Made by a program: the position numbers and the translations under genes. The notes below the pieces were generated by a model, which was given only the letters and a program-made list of their open reading frames with translations, was not told the DNA's origin and ran no database searches. A DNA stretch of 48,668 nt. It comes from Fusobacterium perfoetens (GTDB lineage Bacteria > Fusobacteriota > Fusobacteriia > Fusobacteriales > Fusobacteriaceae). The stretch spans positions 1-48,668 of the forward strand of contig NZ_JADYUD010000015.1 in NCBI RefSeq assembly GCF_021531595.1, read 5' to 3'. This document shows, piece after piece, positions 1-7,648 of the stretch; within the stretch, counting starts at the first letter, position 1, and each line of letters starts with the position of its first letter.

Positions 1-24
1 TCCTGTTTCTCACGGACAAGATGT

Positions 25-53
25 ATAATACCACAATATCTGAAATCCGTCAA
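25..53 (-). promoter_or_regulatory. Promoter reading out of the left edge of the window
   Basis: On the minus strand there is a -35 TTGACG (48-53), a 17-nt spacer and a -10 TATTAT (25-30). It points away from dacA, so it should drive a gene lying left of the window. That gene cannot be seen. Confidence 0.6.
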
Positions 54-202
54 CAACTTTTTTGAAAAAATATTAAAAATTTTTATTTTATTTTTACAAA
101 ATTTAAACTATCCTTTACAAATCAATATTTTGTTTATATAAAATATTTTAAAAATTTTTTCTTAATATTTTATAAAAATACTAAAATTTTTTAATTTTTC
201 TA

Positions 203-1330
203 TCATATGTTAAAAATATTACCTGCTTTTTCTATATTTTCTTTAATGATTAAATTTCCCTCATCAACTAATTTACCATTGATATAAAGTTCATATTTAC
301 CAATTTCCTGCCCTTCATAAAGTGGGGCTTTTACATAATCTTTTCTATAAGTAATAAATCTTATATCTGTACTGTCTTTTGCTATATCTGAATAGTTTTT
401 ATCTGGATATAATTCTGCTTTTTTCACTGCTCCATTTAATATTTCTATTTCATCTACAGGAATATCTACATTTAAAAATTCCACAACTTTATATTCTTCA
501 TGGAAAGTTTTTAGTTCTTCTACAATTTTTTTGTCTCTTATTTCTTCAGTAGGAGCTCCTAAAACAACAACTATAGAATTTATATTATCAAGATTACTTG
601 CAACTGCTATATTATACCAATTATCAAGATGCCCTGTTTTTATTCCATAAATTCCTTCTTTTCCTAAGAGCTTATTTCTGTTATAAATTTTATTTTTACC
701 AGAGTAAATTAAAGTATCTTCTTTTTGGGAAGCCATTTTTATATATTCTGGATATTTTAAAGCCGCCAGAGAAAGTTTATACACTCCCAGAGCACTTCCA
801 ACATCTTGTCCTCTTCCTGTCATGTGAGGCGGAAGACCTGTTGGTGTGTTATAGTCTATATCCCTTCCGAAACCTAATTCTTCAGCTTTCTTATTCATCA
901 TGGCAACAAATGTATCAATATCTCCTCCAACAAGCTTAGCAAGCCCATAAGCAGCGTTATTAGCTGAATGAAGTGCGGTTGCTTTAATAAGATCTTCAAC
1001 TAATATTTTTGTTCCTTCTTTCATCCATATTCTGCTTCCACCCATCTGCGCCATTGTTTTATCTACTGTCACTTTATCTGTTAATTTTATTCTTCCCTCT
1101 TCTAAAGCATCATAAGTAAGCATAAGAGTCATTACTTTAGTCACTGATGCAAGGGGAAGCATTTCATTTTCATTTTCTAAATAAAATATATTTCCTTTTG
1201 CATCTCCTAGAACAAAAGACCTGCATAAAGATTTTTCTTCTTGAATATTTTCTTCTGTTATTATTTCTTCTGCAAAAATATTAAAATTAAATACCAGAGC
1301 TAAAATTATAAGCAAAATTTTTTTCAGCAA
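203..1330 (-). CDS. D-alanyl-D-alanine carboxypeptidase, peptidase family S11 (DacA/PBP5-like)
   Basis: Penicillin-binding protein that trims the terminal D-Ala from peptidoglycan pentapeptides on the outer face of the membrane. The three signature motifs of the serine acyl-transferase fold are visible: SVTK at about residues 62-65 (catalytic Ser and Lys), SAN at 122-124 and KTG at 231-233. The N-terminus is a Lys-Lys followed by a hydrophobic stretch ending near FAEE, a cleavable signal peptide. The C-terminal third is a beta-rich PBP5_C-like domain; no obvious C-terminal amphipathic anchor is seen. The frame is open from a TTG at 1345, but GAGGGGG (1343-1337) sits six bases before the TTG at 1330, so 1330 is the better start, giving 375 aa. 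It is a single-gene unit after the nifSU terminator. The exact paralogue (DacA, DacB or DacF) cannot be decided. Confidence 0.92.
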   Translation of the reverse strand: MLKKILLIILALVFNFNIFAEEIITEENIQEEKSLCRSFVLGDAKGNIFYLENENEMLPLASVTKVMTLMLTYDALEEGRIKLTDKVTVDKTMAQMGGSRIWMKEGTKILVEDLIKATALHSANNAAYGLAKLVGGDIDTFVAMMNKKAEELGFGRDIDYNTPTGLPPHMTGRGQDVGSALGVYKLSLAALKYPEYIKMASQKEDTLIYSGKNKIYNRNKLLGKEGIYGIKTGHLDNWYNIAVASNLDNINSIVVVLGAPTEEIRDKKIVEELKTFHEEYKVVEFLNVDIPVDEIEILNGAVKKAELYPDKNYSDIAKDSTDIRFITYRKDYVKAPLYEGQEIGKYELYINGKLVDEGNLIIKENIEKAGNIFNI

Positions 1331-1364
1331 GTTATTCCCCCTCAAAAACTTTTTATACCACTAG

Positions 1365-1393
1365 ATTATATCCGTTTTTCCAAAAAAAAGAAA
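1365..1393 (-). promoter_or_regulatory. Possible promoter of the D,D-carboxypeptidase gene
   Basis: A perfect -10 TATAAT lies at 1370-1365 on the minus strand, about 35 nt before the TTG start. The only -35 at 17-nt spacing is the poor TTTCTT, which overlaps the T-run of the preceding terminator. The -10 is convincing; the -35 is weak. Confidence 0.4.
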
Positions 1394-1413
1394 GGGCTTT
1401 TAACTGCCCTTTC
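1381..1413 (-). terminator. Intrinsic terminator of nifS-nifU
   Basis: An 8-bp perfect stem (GAAAGGGC, 1413-1406, pairing with GCCCTTTC, 1397-1390) has an 8-nt loop and is followed on the minus strand by eight T residues. It lies about 20 nt past the nifU stop. Confidence 0.9.
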
Positions 1414-1435
1414 CTAAATATATTTTCTTTTTTAA

Positions 1436-1810
1436 CTATTTTTGTTTTTTAGATAAGTAATCTTCTATAGCAGCTTTAACTGCTTCTTCAGCAAGCACTG
1501 AGCAGTGCATTTTTACTGGTGGAAGACCATCAAGAGCTTCAGCAACTACTTTATTTGTAATTTTTAATGCTTCATGAATATCTTTCCCTATAATCATTTC
1601 TGTTGAAATTGATGATGTTGCTATTGCTGATGCACATCCAAATGTTCTAAATTTAACATCAGTTATAATATCGTTATCTATTTTTAGGAATATTTCCATT
1701 ATATCTCCACAAGATGGGTTTCCTATTTTTCCGTATCCATCTGGATTTTCTATTACTCCCATGTTTCTAGGATTCATAAAGTGATCCATTACTTTTTCTG
1801 AATATTGCAT
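1436..1810 (-). CDS. nifU: Iron-sulfur cluster assembly scaffold NifU/IscU-like
   Basis: Small scaffold on which NifS-derived sulfur and iron are assembled into [2Fe-2S]/[4Fe-4S] clusters before transfer to apoproteins in the cytosol. The three scaffold cysteines are present at residues 34 (NPSCGD), 59 (FGCASA) and 103 (MHCSVL), with the conserved Asp at 36. The LPPVK motif at about 96-100, which Hsp70 co-chaperones recognise in IscU, is intact. At 124 aa it is the IscU-only form, lacking the central ferredoxin and C-terminal Nfu domains of full-length nitrogenase NifU. It follows nifS after 33 nt and is closed by a terminator. No hscA/hscB or fdx is nearby, so this is a minimal two-gene ISC system, common in anaerobes. 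The protein is IscU-like in length, so the symbol iscU would also be defensible. Confidence 0.93.
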   Translation of the reverse strand: MQYSEKVMDHFMNPRNMGVIENPDGYGKIGNPSCGDIMEIFLKIDNDIITDVKFRTFGCASAIATSSISTEMIIGKDIHEALKITNKVVAEALDGLPPVKMHCSVLAEEAVKAAIEDYLSKKQK

Positions 1811-1843
1811 TATTTATTTTCCTCCCTGTTTTTTAAACAAATA

Positions 1844-3010
1844 TTATCTATTAAATTCATTCCAAAGTGGTGACATCATTCTAAGTTTTCCTATAACTTC
1901 TGTCACAGCTTCTATTGTATAATCTATTTCTTCTTTTGTATTATATTTTCCAAGACTGAATCTTATTGTACCATGAGCAAATTCTTCAGGAATTCCCATA
2001 GCAAGAAGTACATGTGATGCCTGAAGTTCATCAGATGAACATGCAGATCCTGAACTTACTGCTATTCCCTTCATACTAAGTGAAAGAAGAATTGATTCTC
2101 CCTCTACATATTTGAAAGTTACACTTGAAGTTCCAGGAAGTCTAGGAACATTTTTACCATTGATTACTATTTCAGGTATTCTTTTTAAAATTTCCTCTTC
2201 AAAATAATCTCTTAAAGCCCCTACTCTTTTATTTTCTTCTTCTCTTTCAGCATAAGCTTTTTCTAAGGCTTTAGCCATACCAACTATAAGAGGAGTATTA
2301 GTTGTTCCTGGTCTTAATTTTCTTTCTTGACCTCCACCTGTAATAACTTTTCCAAGTCTCACACCATTTCTTACATATAATGCTCCTACTCCTTTTGGTC
2401 CATAGAATTTATGAGCAGTAAATACAAGAAGGTCTATTCCCATTCCTTTAGGATCAATAGGAAGTTTTCCCATAGACTGAACTGCATCTACATGGAATAA
2501 AATCTTATTTTCCTTAGCTATTTTTCCTATTTCTTCTATAGGCTGTATTACACCTGTTTCATTATTTGCATGCATTACTGAAATAAGGATTGTTTCATCT
2601 TTAATTGCTGACTTAAGTTGCTCTAAATCTACAACTCCATTTTCGTCAACATTTAAAACTGTTATTTCATATCCCTCTTTTTCTAAATCTTTGCATGTAT
2701 TTCTTACACCAGGGTGTTCTATTGAACTTACAATTATATGTTTTCCTCTGTTTTTATATGCTCTAGCAACTCCTCTTATTGCAAGGTTATCTCCTTCAGT
2801 TCCAGAACCAGTAAATATTATTTCTTCAGGAATAACTCCTAAAAGATCAGCTATTACTTTTCTAGATTCTGATACTGCTTTTCCTGTTTCTCTTCCAAAT
2901 AAGTGAAGACTGAATGCATTTCCATATTCTTCTTTAAAGAAAGGTATCATAGCATTAAAAGCATCATCATCAAGTCTTGTTGTTGCATTGTTATCTAAAT
3001 ATATTTTCAT
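1844..3010 (-). CDS. nifS: Cysteine desulfurase NifS/IscS
   Basis: PLP enzyme (aminotransferase class V) that converts L-cysteine to alanine and leaves a persulfide for Fe-S cluster assembly on the adjacent NifU. The N-terminal NNATT motif (about residues 7-11), the HANNETG block with the cofactor-stacking His at about 147, and the Schiff-base Lys at about 201 in TAHKFYG are all present. The catalytic Cys at about 324 sits in the long SSGSACSS loop typical of group I NifS/IscS enzymes. The frame is open from a TTG at 3028, but that codon overlaps the GGGAG ribosome-binding site; the ATG at 3010 gives the usual MKIYLDNNATT start and 388 aa. It is the first gene of the nifS-nifU operon and has a strong promoter directly upstream. 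No IscR-like regulator is present. Confidence 0.94.
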   Translation of the reverse strand: MKIYLDNNATTRLDDDAFNAMIPFFKEEYGNAFSLHLFGRETGKAVSESRKVIADLLGVIPEEIIFTGSGTEGDNLAIRGVARAYKNRGKHIIVSSIEHPGVRNTCKDLEKEGYEITVLNVDENGVVDLEQLKSAIKDETILISVMHANNETGVIQPIEEIGKIAKENKILFHVDAVQSMGKLPIDPKGMGIDLLVFTAHKFYGPKGVGALYVRNGVRLGKVITGGGQERKLRPGTTNTPLIVGMAKALEKAYAEREEENKRVGALRDYFEEEILKRIPEIVINGKNVPRLPGTSSVTFKYVEGESILLSLSMKGIAVSSGSACSSDELQASHVLLAMGIPEEFAHGTIRFSLGKYNTKEEIDYTIEAVTEVIGKLRMMSPLWNEFNR

Positions 3011-3051
3011 TTTTAAATCAGCTCCCAAGAATTAATTTCTTTCCCATCTAT

Positions 3052-3080
3052 TTTATACCATTCTTTATTTATTATGTCAA
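3052..3080 (-). promoter_or_regulatory. Promoter of nifS-nifU
   Basis: Minus-strand TTGACA (3080-3075), 17-nt spacer, TATAAA (3057-3052), about 40 nt upstream of the nifS ATG. Near-consensus sigma-70 promoter. Confidence 0.85.
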
Positions 3081-3165
3081 GAATTATTATTTATATTTAT
3101 CAAATTTTTTCAAAGGTTTCTAGCCTAAAAAATATAATAATCATATAAATATATAAAAAATTAAT

Positions 3166-3816
3166 TTATTTTTTTATAGACTTAGAATAATATCTGCATG
3201 CTTCTTTTATTTCACATTCCTGGCATTGAGGACGCCTTGCAATACATTTATCTCTTCCCTGAAGAATTATGTAGTGAGAAAAATCTATCCAACTTTTTTT
3301 AGGAACTATTTTCATTAAATCTCTTTCTATTTTTACAGGATCTGTTTCTTCTGTAAGACCTAAAAGATTAGTAATTCTTTTTACATGAGTATCAACAGTT
3401 ATACCGTCTGCTAAACCCCATATCTCTCCTCTGACAACATTTGCTGTCTTTCTTCCTACTCCTCCAAGCTCTAAAAGTTTATCCATCTCTTTTGGAAGTT
3501 CTCCATTATATTTTTCAAGCAGCTGCCTTGCTGCTTTCTGAATATTTTTTGCTTTATTTTTATAAAAACCTGTACTCTTTATAAGTTCTTCTATTTCTGA
3601 AAGATCCATAGTTGCAAACTGCTCTGGTGTATTTATCTTATCTTCACGGAACATTTTTTCTGTAACTATATTTACACGCTTGTCTGTGCATTGGGCAGAA
3701 AGAATTACTGCCACAAGAAGTTCAAAAGGAGTTTCAAAATTTAAAGCACATTTAGGTTTTCCAAATTTTTCTTCCAATTTCTGTAAAACATATTTTACTT
3801 TTTCTTTTTTTGTCAT
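3166..3816 (-). CDS. nth: Endonuclease III (DNA glycosylase/AP lyase)
   Basis: Base-excision repair glycosylase that removes oxidised pyrimidines and nicks at abasic sites. The helix-hairpin-helix is LGGVGRKTANVV with the Schiff-base Lys at about residue 123; the catalytic Asp is at about 142 (VDTHVKR). The C-terminal [4Fe-4S] loop follows the exact C-x6-C-x2-C-x5-C spacing at about 191, 198, 201 and 207. Length 216 aa is normal. The frame extends to a TTG at 3828, but GGGAGGA lies inside that extension and points to the ATG at 3816. It is apparently transcribed alone: a long palindrome lies upstream and AT-rich DNA without a clear terminator lies downstream. Confidence 0.95.
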   Translation of the reverse strand: MTKKEKVKYVLQKLEEKFGKPKCALNFETPFELLVAVILSAQCTDKRVNIVTEKMFREDKINTPEQFATMDLSEIEELIKSTGFYKNKAKNIQKAARQLLEKYNGELPKEMDKLLELGGVGRKTANVVRGEIWGLADGITVDTHVKRITNLLGLTEETDPVKIERDLMKIVPKKSWIDFSHYIILQGRDKCIARRPQCQECEIKEACRYYSKSIKK

Positions 3817-3874
3817 CTTTCCTCCCAATCTCTCCTATTTTTTCTTAATATAAAAATAAAAGTATTTAAAACAA

Positions 3875-4009
3875 CCCTGCCTTAAAAAATATTTCTATTA
3901 ATTTTGTTTTCAAAGCTAAAATTCATAAACTCAGGCTTTGCCCTCAAACATATGAATTTTTTACGCTTTGTTCACTGCATTAATAATGAAATATTTTTTA
4001 CCAGCAGGG
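3875..4009. repeat. Long imperfect palindrome, about 135 bp, possibly MITE-like
   Basis: The ends CCCTGC (3875-3880) and GCAGGG (4004-4009) are inverted. Inside them TTAAAAAATATTT (left) matches AAATATTTTTTA (right), then TATTAAT matches ATTAATA, CAAAGC matches GCTTTG, and ATTCATA (3921-3927) matches TATGAAT (3951-3957), so the element folds into one long hairpin with small internal mismatches. There is no reading frame inside. It could be a non-autonomous transposable element or the DNA of a structured transcript from the nth upstream region. No second copy occurs in the window. Confidence 0.6.
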
Positions 4010-4026
4010 CAATTTTCTTTTGATTT

Positions 4027-4052
4027 CTTTTCTTTATTTACACAAAGAAAAG
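4027..4052. other. Small inverted repeat downstream of the acetyltransferase gene
   Basis: CTTTTCTTT (4027-4035) and AAAGAAAAG (4044-4052) form a 9-bp stem with an 8-nt loop. No T-run follows it on the minus strand, so it is not a standard terminator of the acetyltransferase gene, although it sits about 15 nt past its stop. Confidence 0.4.
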
Positions 4053-4067
4053 GAATGTAATATTTTA

Positions 4068-4532
4068 TTATAATGTTTTTACAAAAAGCAGATGTTCAAT
4101 TCCTTTATAGTTTTCAACTCCTTCATATTGAAAACCAAGATTTTTAAAAGCATTTATTGAAACCTCATTTTCTTCAAGAATATATGCCAATACAACAACT
4201 ACTTCAGGTTTTTCATGCTGAAGTTCTTCTATACTAAGTGTTAATATTCCATGACTATATCCTTGCTCTCTTATATCTTTCACAAGATATATATTTATAA
4301 CTGCACATTCTCCATCAAGTTCAAATTTTACACATCCTAAAAATTTTCCTGTTTCTGTGCTTGTTATTGTATATAAAAGATAAGCATCTGAATGTATCAA
4401 AAATTTATACCATCTTTCATGAGCTTTCCATTGTTCCTCATAATCATTACAGTATTTTTTTACATAATCAAGATGTATATGGTTATATATCTCTTCAATA
4501 TCGCTTTCTGTCGTTTCTCTTAAAAGAATCAA
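4068..4532 (-). CDS. GNAT-family N-acetyltransferase
   Basis: Small cytoplasmic acyl-CoA-dependent acetyltransferase of unknown substrate. The N-terminus (LLRETTESD) is the usual first beta strand of RimJ/RimL-like GNATs. The region around residues 85-105 (DIREQGYSHGIL) sits where the acetyl-CoA-binding motif A should be, although the classic Q/RxxGxG/A is only partly kept. The C-terminus NAFKNLGFQYEG is the typical motif B. The frame opens with GTG at 4541, but AGGTG overlaps that codon and lies about 8 nt before TTG at 4532, so TTG at 4532 is preferred (154 aa). Its substrate cannot be inferred from its neighbours. Confidence 0.75.
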   Translation of the reverse strand: MILLRETTESDIEEIYNHIHLDYVKKYCNDYEEQWKAHERWYKFLIHSDAYLLYTITSTETGKFLGCVKFELDGECAVINIYLVKDIREQGYSHGILTLSIEELQHEKPEVVVVLAYILEENEVSINAFKNLGFQYEGVENYKGIEHLLFVKTL

Positions 4533-4588
4533 AAAAATCACCTGTTAATTTTATTATTGATTATATACATATTAAACTAAAATGTCTT

Positions 4589-5809
4589 TTATTTTAAAAC
4601 TATTCTATGGAATTTCTTTTTACCCATTTTTACAAGAGCTTCTCCATCTTTGAAAGATTCCTCATTAATAGTATATCCTATGTCAGTTACTTTATCTCCA
4701 TTTAAAGACATACCATTTTGTTGAATAAGTCTTCTTCCTTCACTCTTAGTTTTTAAAACTTCTTGTTCTGTTAGATAATCTATAAGATTTATACCAAAAT
4801 TATCTTGACTAAATTCTGTTGTAGGAAGATTAGATACATCTCCTCCTGTACCAAACGCTCCTTCTGCTGCAGCTTTAGCCTTGTCTGCTTCTTCTGTTCC
4901 ATGAATCATTTTAGTTATTTCATAAGCTAAAACAACTTTTGCTTTATTGATTTCAGCATCTTTTAAGGCTCCTAGTCTTCTTACTTCATCCATAGGAATA
5001 AATGTTAAAAGAGCAAGACATTTTTCTACATCTTCATCAGCAATATTTCTCCAATATTGATAAAATTCATATGGAGTTGTTTTTGCAGGATCAAGCCATA
5101 ATGCTCCTTTAGCTGTTTTTCCCATTTTCTTTCCTTCACTGTTTGTAAGAAGAGTACAAGTCATTCCATATACTGTTTCTTGCTTTTTCTTTCTTACAAG
5201 ATTAATTCCAGCTATAATATTTGACCATTGGTCATCTCCACCAAGTTCCATTTTACAATTGTGTTTTTGATTTAACACATAGAAATCATACCCTTGCATA
5301 AGCATATAGTTAAATTCAAGGAAAGATAATCCTTTTTCCATTCTTGATTTAAAACATTCTGCTGCAAGCATTTTATTAACAGAAAATTCTGCTCCTATAT
5401 CTCTTAAAAAATCTATATAGTTAAGACCTAAAAGCCAATCAGCATTATTTTCAAGGATTGCTTTTCCATCTGAAAAATCTATAAATTTTTCCATTTGTTT
5501 TTTTATGCATGAAACATTATGTGCTATTGTTTCTTTTGTCATCATTGTTCTCATATCTGTTCTTCCACTTGGATCTCCAACCATTGCTGTACCTCCTCCT
5601 ACAAGAGCAATTGGTCTATGTCCAAATTTCTGCATATGTGCCATAAACATCATGGCTATAAAATGCCCAACATGCAGACTGTCTGCTGTAGGGTCAAATC
5701 CTATATAGAAAGTAATTTTTTCTTCTCCTAAAAGTTTCTTTATTGCTTCCTCGTCTGTGAACTGTTTTAAATATCCACGGTCCTTCAGTACATCGTAAAC
5801 ATTTTCCAT
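4589..5809 (-). CDS. tyrS: Tyrosyl-tRNA synthetase
   Basis: Class I aminoacyl-tRNA synthetase that charges tRNA-Tyr. The Rossmann-fold signature is HVGH at residues 46-49 and the KMSKS-type loop is KMGKT at 228-232. The tyrosine-specificity region around residues 165-200 includes YDFYVLNQ and GGDDQWSN. The last 65 residues form an S4 RNA-binding domain. At 406 aa it is full length. A GGGGG-rich ribosome-binding site lies about 10 nt upstream of the ATG. The region between it and the upstream terminator is only about 70 nt, too short for a T-box, so no tRNA-sensing leader is present. Confidence 0.97.
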   Translation of the reverse strand: MENVYDVLKDRGYLKQFTDEEAIKKLLGEEKITFYIGFDPTADSLHVGHFIAMMFMAHMQKFGHRPIALVGGGTAMVGDPSGRTDMRTMMTKETIAHNVSCIKKQMEKFIDFSDGKAILENNADWLLGLNYIDFLRDIGAEFSVNKMLAAECFKSRMEKGLSFLEFNYMLMQGYDFYVLNQKHNCKMELGGDDQWSNIIAGINLVRKKKQETVYGMTCTLLTNSEGKKMGKTAKGALWLDPAKTTPYEFYQYWRNIADEDVEKCLALLTFIPMDEVRRLGALKDAEINKAKVVLAYEITKMIHGTEEADKAKAAAEGAFGTGGDVSNLPTTEFSQDNFGINLIDYLTEQEVLKTKSEGRRLIQQNGMSLNGDKVTDIGYTINEESFKDGEALVKMGKKKFHRIVLK

Positions 5810-5878
5810 TATTATATCCCCCTATATTATTTTTACATTTTTTATTTTAACATAAAGACAATGCTTTTAAAAGCATTA

Positions 5879-5913
5879 ATAAAACAAAAGCCTGCTGAAT
5901 ATTATCAACAGAC
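5879..5913 (-). terminator. Intrinsic terminator after the CmpB-like/patatin unit
   Basis: GTCTGTTG (5913-5906) pairs with CAGCAGGC (5897-5890) through eight pairs including two G-U, with an 8-nt loop, followed by TTTTGTTTT on the minus strand. It separates tyrS from the upstream genes. Confidence 0.8.
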
Positions 5914-6058
5914 TCTTACCTTTCAACATATTCTTCAGCTTTCTTTTTATTAAATTACTGCACCTTAAAATATGTTTAAAATTTTAAAAATTTTAAACAT
6001 TCTCTATCTGCTGTAATAATATGAAGCTGTTAAAAATACATTGTTTAATGTTATCATT
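5914..6058. other. AT-rich intergenic stretch with a 12-bp perfect inverted repeat
   Basis: ATGTTTAAAATT (5972-5983) and AATTTTAAACAT (5989-6000) are exact inverted repeats around 5 nt. A GGAG-preceded 17-codon frame on the minus strand (6053-6000, starting MITLNN) is visible but has no recognisable product. Nothing else is supported here. Confidence 0.4.
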
Positions 6059-6132
6059 TTATTCTCCAAGATATGTTTTAGTTCTTTTAATTCTAACATT
6101 TTTTTCAATAGTTTTCAATACTTCTGAAAGTT

Positions 6133-6646
6133 TTAAGATTTGTTATTTTTATTAAAATTTCTTGTACGAATATCTTTAAAAATCTTATCACTATATTTAG
6201 TAGATTTCATATCAGGGAATGAAGACATAATTCTTTTTTCAATCCATGAAACTCTATCTTTTACTACAGGATGTATTATCTCAACAACAAATACACAGGC
6301 AAATCCCCATATTATTGAAAATTTCAGACATATATCCTCCTAAATTAAAAGGAACTTCTGAATAATCCCACCATCTGTAATGAAATGCCTTCTCTAAACC
6401 AAATCCTGTAAAAAGTTCTATTGCAGAAGTTAATATTACTGAAACTGCAAAAAATACAAGAAGATTTTTCTTAAAAGGACATATAAAATACATTACAGCT
6501 ACTGCACCAGCACCATAAATTGGACAGTAAGGACCATTAAGGAATCCTCTGTTAATAAATTTTTTTGTATTCAGAGCCGCATAACACACTTCAATACACC
6601 AACCCAAAAAAGAGTAAATTAAAAAATAGCATAAGTATACATACAT
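6133..6646 (-). pseudogene. Frameshifted CmpB-type (putative ABC-transporter type IV, PF06541-like) membrane protein
   Basis: Predicted integral membrane protein of unknown function. The first 112 residues look normal for the family: FLGWCIEV, then NRGFLNGPYCPIYG, a hydrophobic segment, and HYRWWDYSEVPFNLGGY. At about 6328-6333 (TATATG) the frame shifts and the original frame stops at 6281. Reading in the other frame restores the family continuation (CLKFSIIWGFACVF, then IIHPVVKDRV) to a TAA at 6133. Loss of one TA unit from a TATATA run would explain it exactly. The original frame is open again to 6059 (ending KRTKTYLGE), so a second indel near 6140 is possible. GGAGG lies 7 nt before the ATG, and the gene follows the patatin gene by 12 nt. 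A sequencing error or a recoding site are the alternatives to a true pseudogene. Confidence 0.72.
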
Positions 6647-6658
6647 TTTTGACCTCCA

Positions 6659-7528
6659 TTAAACTCTTTTGTGTGTTTCTGCCTCCAATTCATCTTTATA
6701 TTTTTCCCAAAATTTCTCAGTATCTCTCACTGCATTACTATAGATTTTAAGCAATCTATTTTTATCTTTCTCAAATCTTTCTATTTCTATTGGCTTATCA
6801 GGAGCTATTACAAATGCTTTTCCTTCTCTCTCCATTTCTTTTATAAAATCAAGAGTATCATTATATATTTGATGACGCATTTTTAAAAGCTCTACCATCT
6901 TTGGATATTTTCTAAAAACAAAACTATAAATTGGTTTTGCTGGTGTAGGTTTCTTTTTATAATTCCTATCTCTTGTAAGAACTACTATAACCTTATCACA
7001 CCCATCCTCAAAAGCTTTTTTTATAGGAATTGGATCTGCTGTTCCTCCATCAAGATATTTTTTTCCTTTGTAGTTCACTATGGGAGCTGCCATTGGAATA
7101 GAAGCTGAAGCTTGAAGGAGTATATTCTTATCTTCTTTTACAAGAGCTTCTTTCCCATAATATTCCTCCTTTCCTGTTTCTACATTTGTTACTCCCACTC
7201 TGTAATCACATTTGCATCTGAAAAAAGTATCATGATCAAATATTTCAAGTTTTTCTGGTATTTCTTTAAAAAGAAAGTCCATTCCAAAAAGAGAACCCGT
7301 TTTTATATAATTTGAAATGCTTAGATATCTTTTGTCTCCTATATAATTTATTATAGTTCTCTTTGCTCTATCTTTCTGACCTGAAATATATGAAACACCA
7401 TTTGAAGCTCCTGCAGAAACTCCTATAAGATAATCTGCAAGATAATTATAATTCAAAAGTGTATCAAGAACTCCTACAGTATAAATTCCTCTCATACCTC
7501 CGCCTTCAAGTACAAGACCTATTTTCAT
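6659..7528 (-). CDS. Patatin-like phospholipase family protein
   Basis: Predicted serine lipid acyl hydrolase with a Ser-Asp dyad. The oxyanion loop GGGMRG is at residues 9-14, the nucleophile elbow GVSAG at 36-40 (Ser38), and the catalytic Asp at about 160 in the DGG motif. No signal peptide or outer-membrane beta domain is seen, so this 289-aa protein is the short, cytoplasmic type of the RssA/YjjU kind, not a secreted type V autotransporter. AAGGAG lies 8 nt before the ATG. It is the first gene of a two-gene unit with the frameshifted membrane gene downstream, which may alter membrane lipids together; that link is inference from spacing only. Confidence 0.9.
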   Translation of the reverse strand: MKIGLVLEGGGMRGIYTVGVLDTLLNYNYLADYLIGVSAGASNGVSYISGQKDRAKRTIINYIGDKRYLSISNYIKTGSLFGMDFLFKEIPEKLEIFDHDTFFRCKCDYRVGVTNVETGKEEYYGKEALVKEDKNILLQASASIPMAAPIVNYKGKKYLDGGTADPIPIKKAFEDGCDKVIVVLTRDRNYKKKPTPAKPIYSFVFRKYPKMVELLKMRHQIYNDTLDFIKEMEREGKAFVIAPDKPIEIERFEKDKNRLLKIYSNAVRDTEKFWEKYKDELEAETHKRV

Positions 7529-7564
7529 AATTCTCTCCTTAAAAAATATTGATTTGCTGTATAT

Positions 7565-7593
7565 ATAATAGCACTTACTCTATGGCTTTTCAA
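7565..7593 (-). promoter_or_regulatory. Promoter of the patatin-like gene
   Basis: TTGAAA (7593-7588), 17-nt spacer ending in TGC (extended -10), TATTAT (7570-7565), about 40 nt upstream of the patatin ATG and just beyond the secY terminator. Confidence 0.75.
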
Positions 7594-7610
7594 ATTTTTA
7601 TAAATATAAC

Positions 7611-7648
7611 AAAAAAGATAACACAGAAAATACTGTGTTATCTTTTTT
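7611..7648 (-). terminator. Intrinsic terminator of the S10-spc operon
   Basis: A 16-bp perfect stem (AAAAAAGATAACACAG pairing with its complement) with a 6-nt loop. It starts at the secY stop codon and ends in a T-run on the minus strand. It is symmetric enough to work in both directions. Confidence 0.95.

Noticed and set aside
5810-5878. T-box leader of tyrS
   Set aside because: Only about 70 nt lie between the upstream terminator and tyrS; there is no room for a T-box, and no conserved T-box sequence is seen.
6000-6053. 17-codon frame with a good GGAG on the minus strand
   Set aside because: Too short to judge, no known leader peptide pattern and no regulated gene directly downstream; mentioned only in the intergenic entry.
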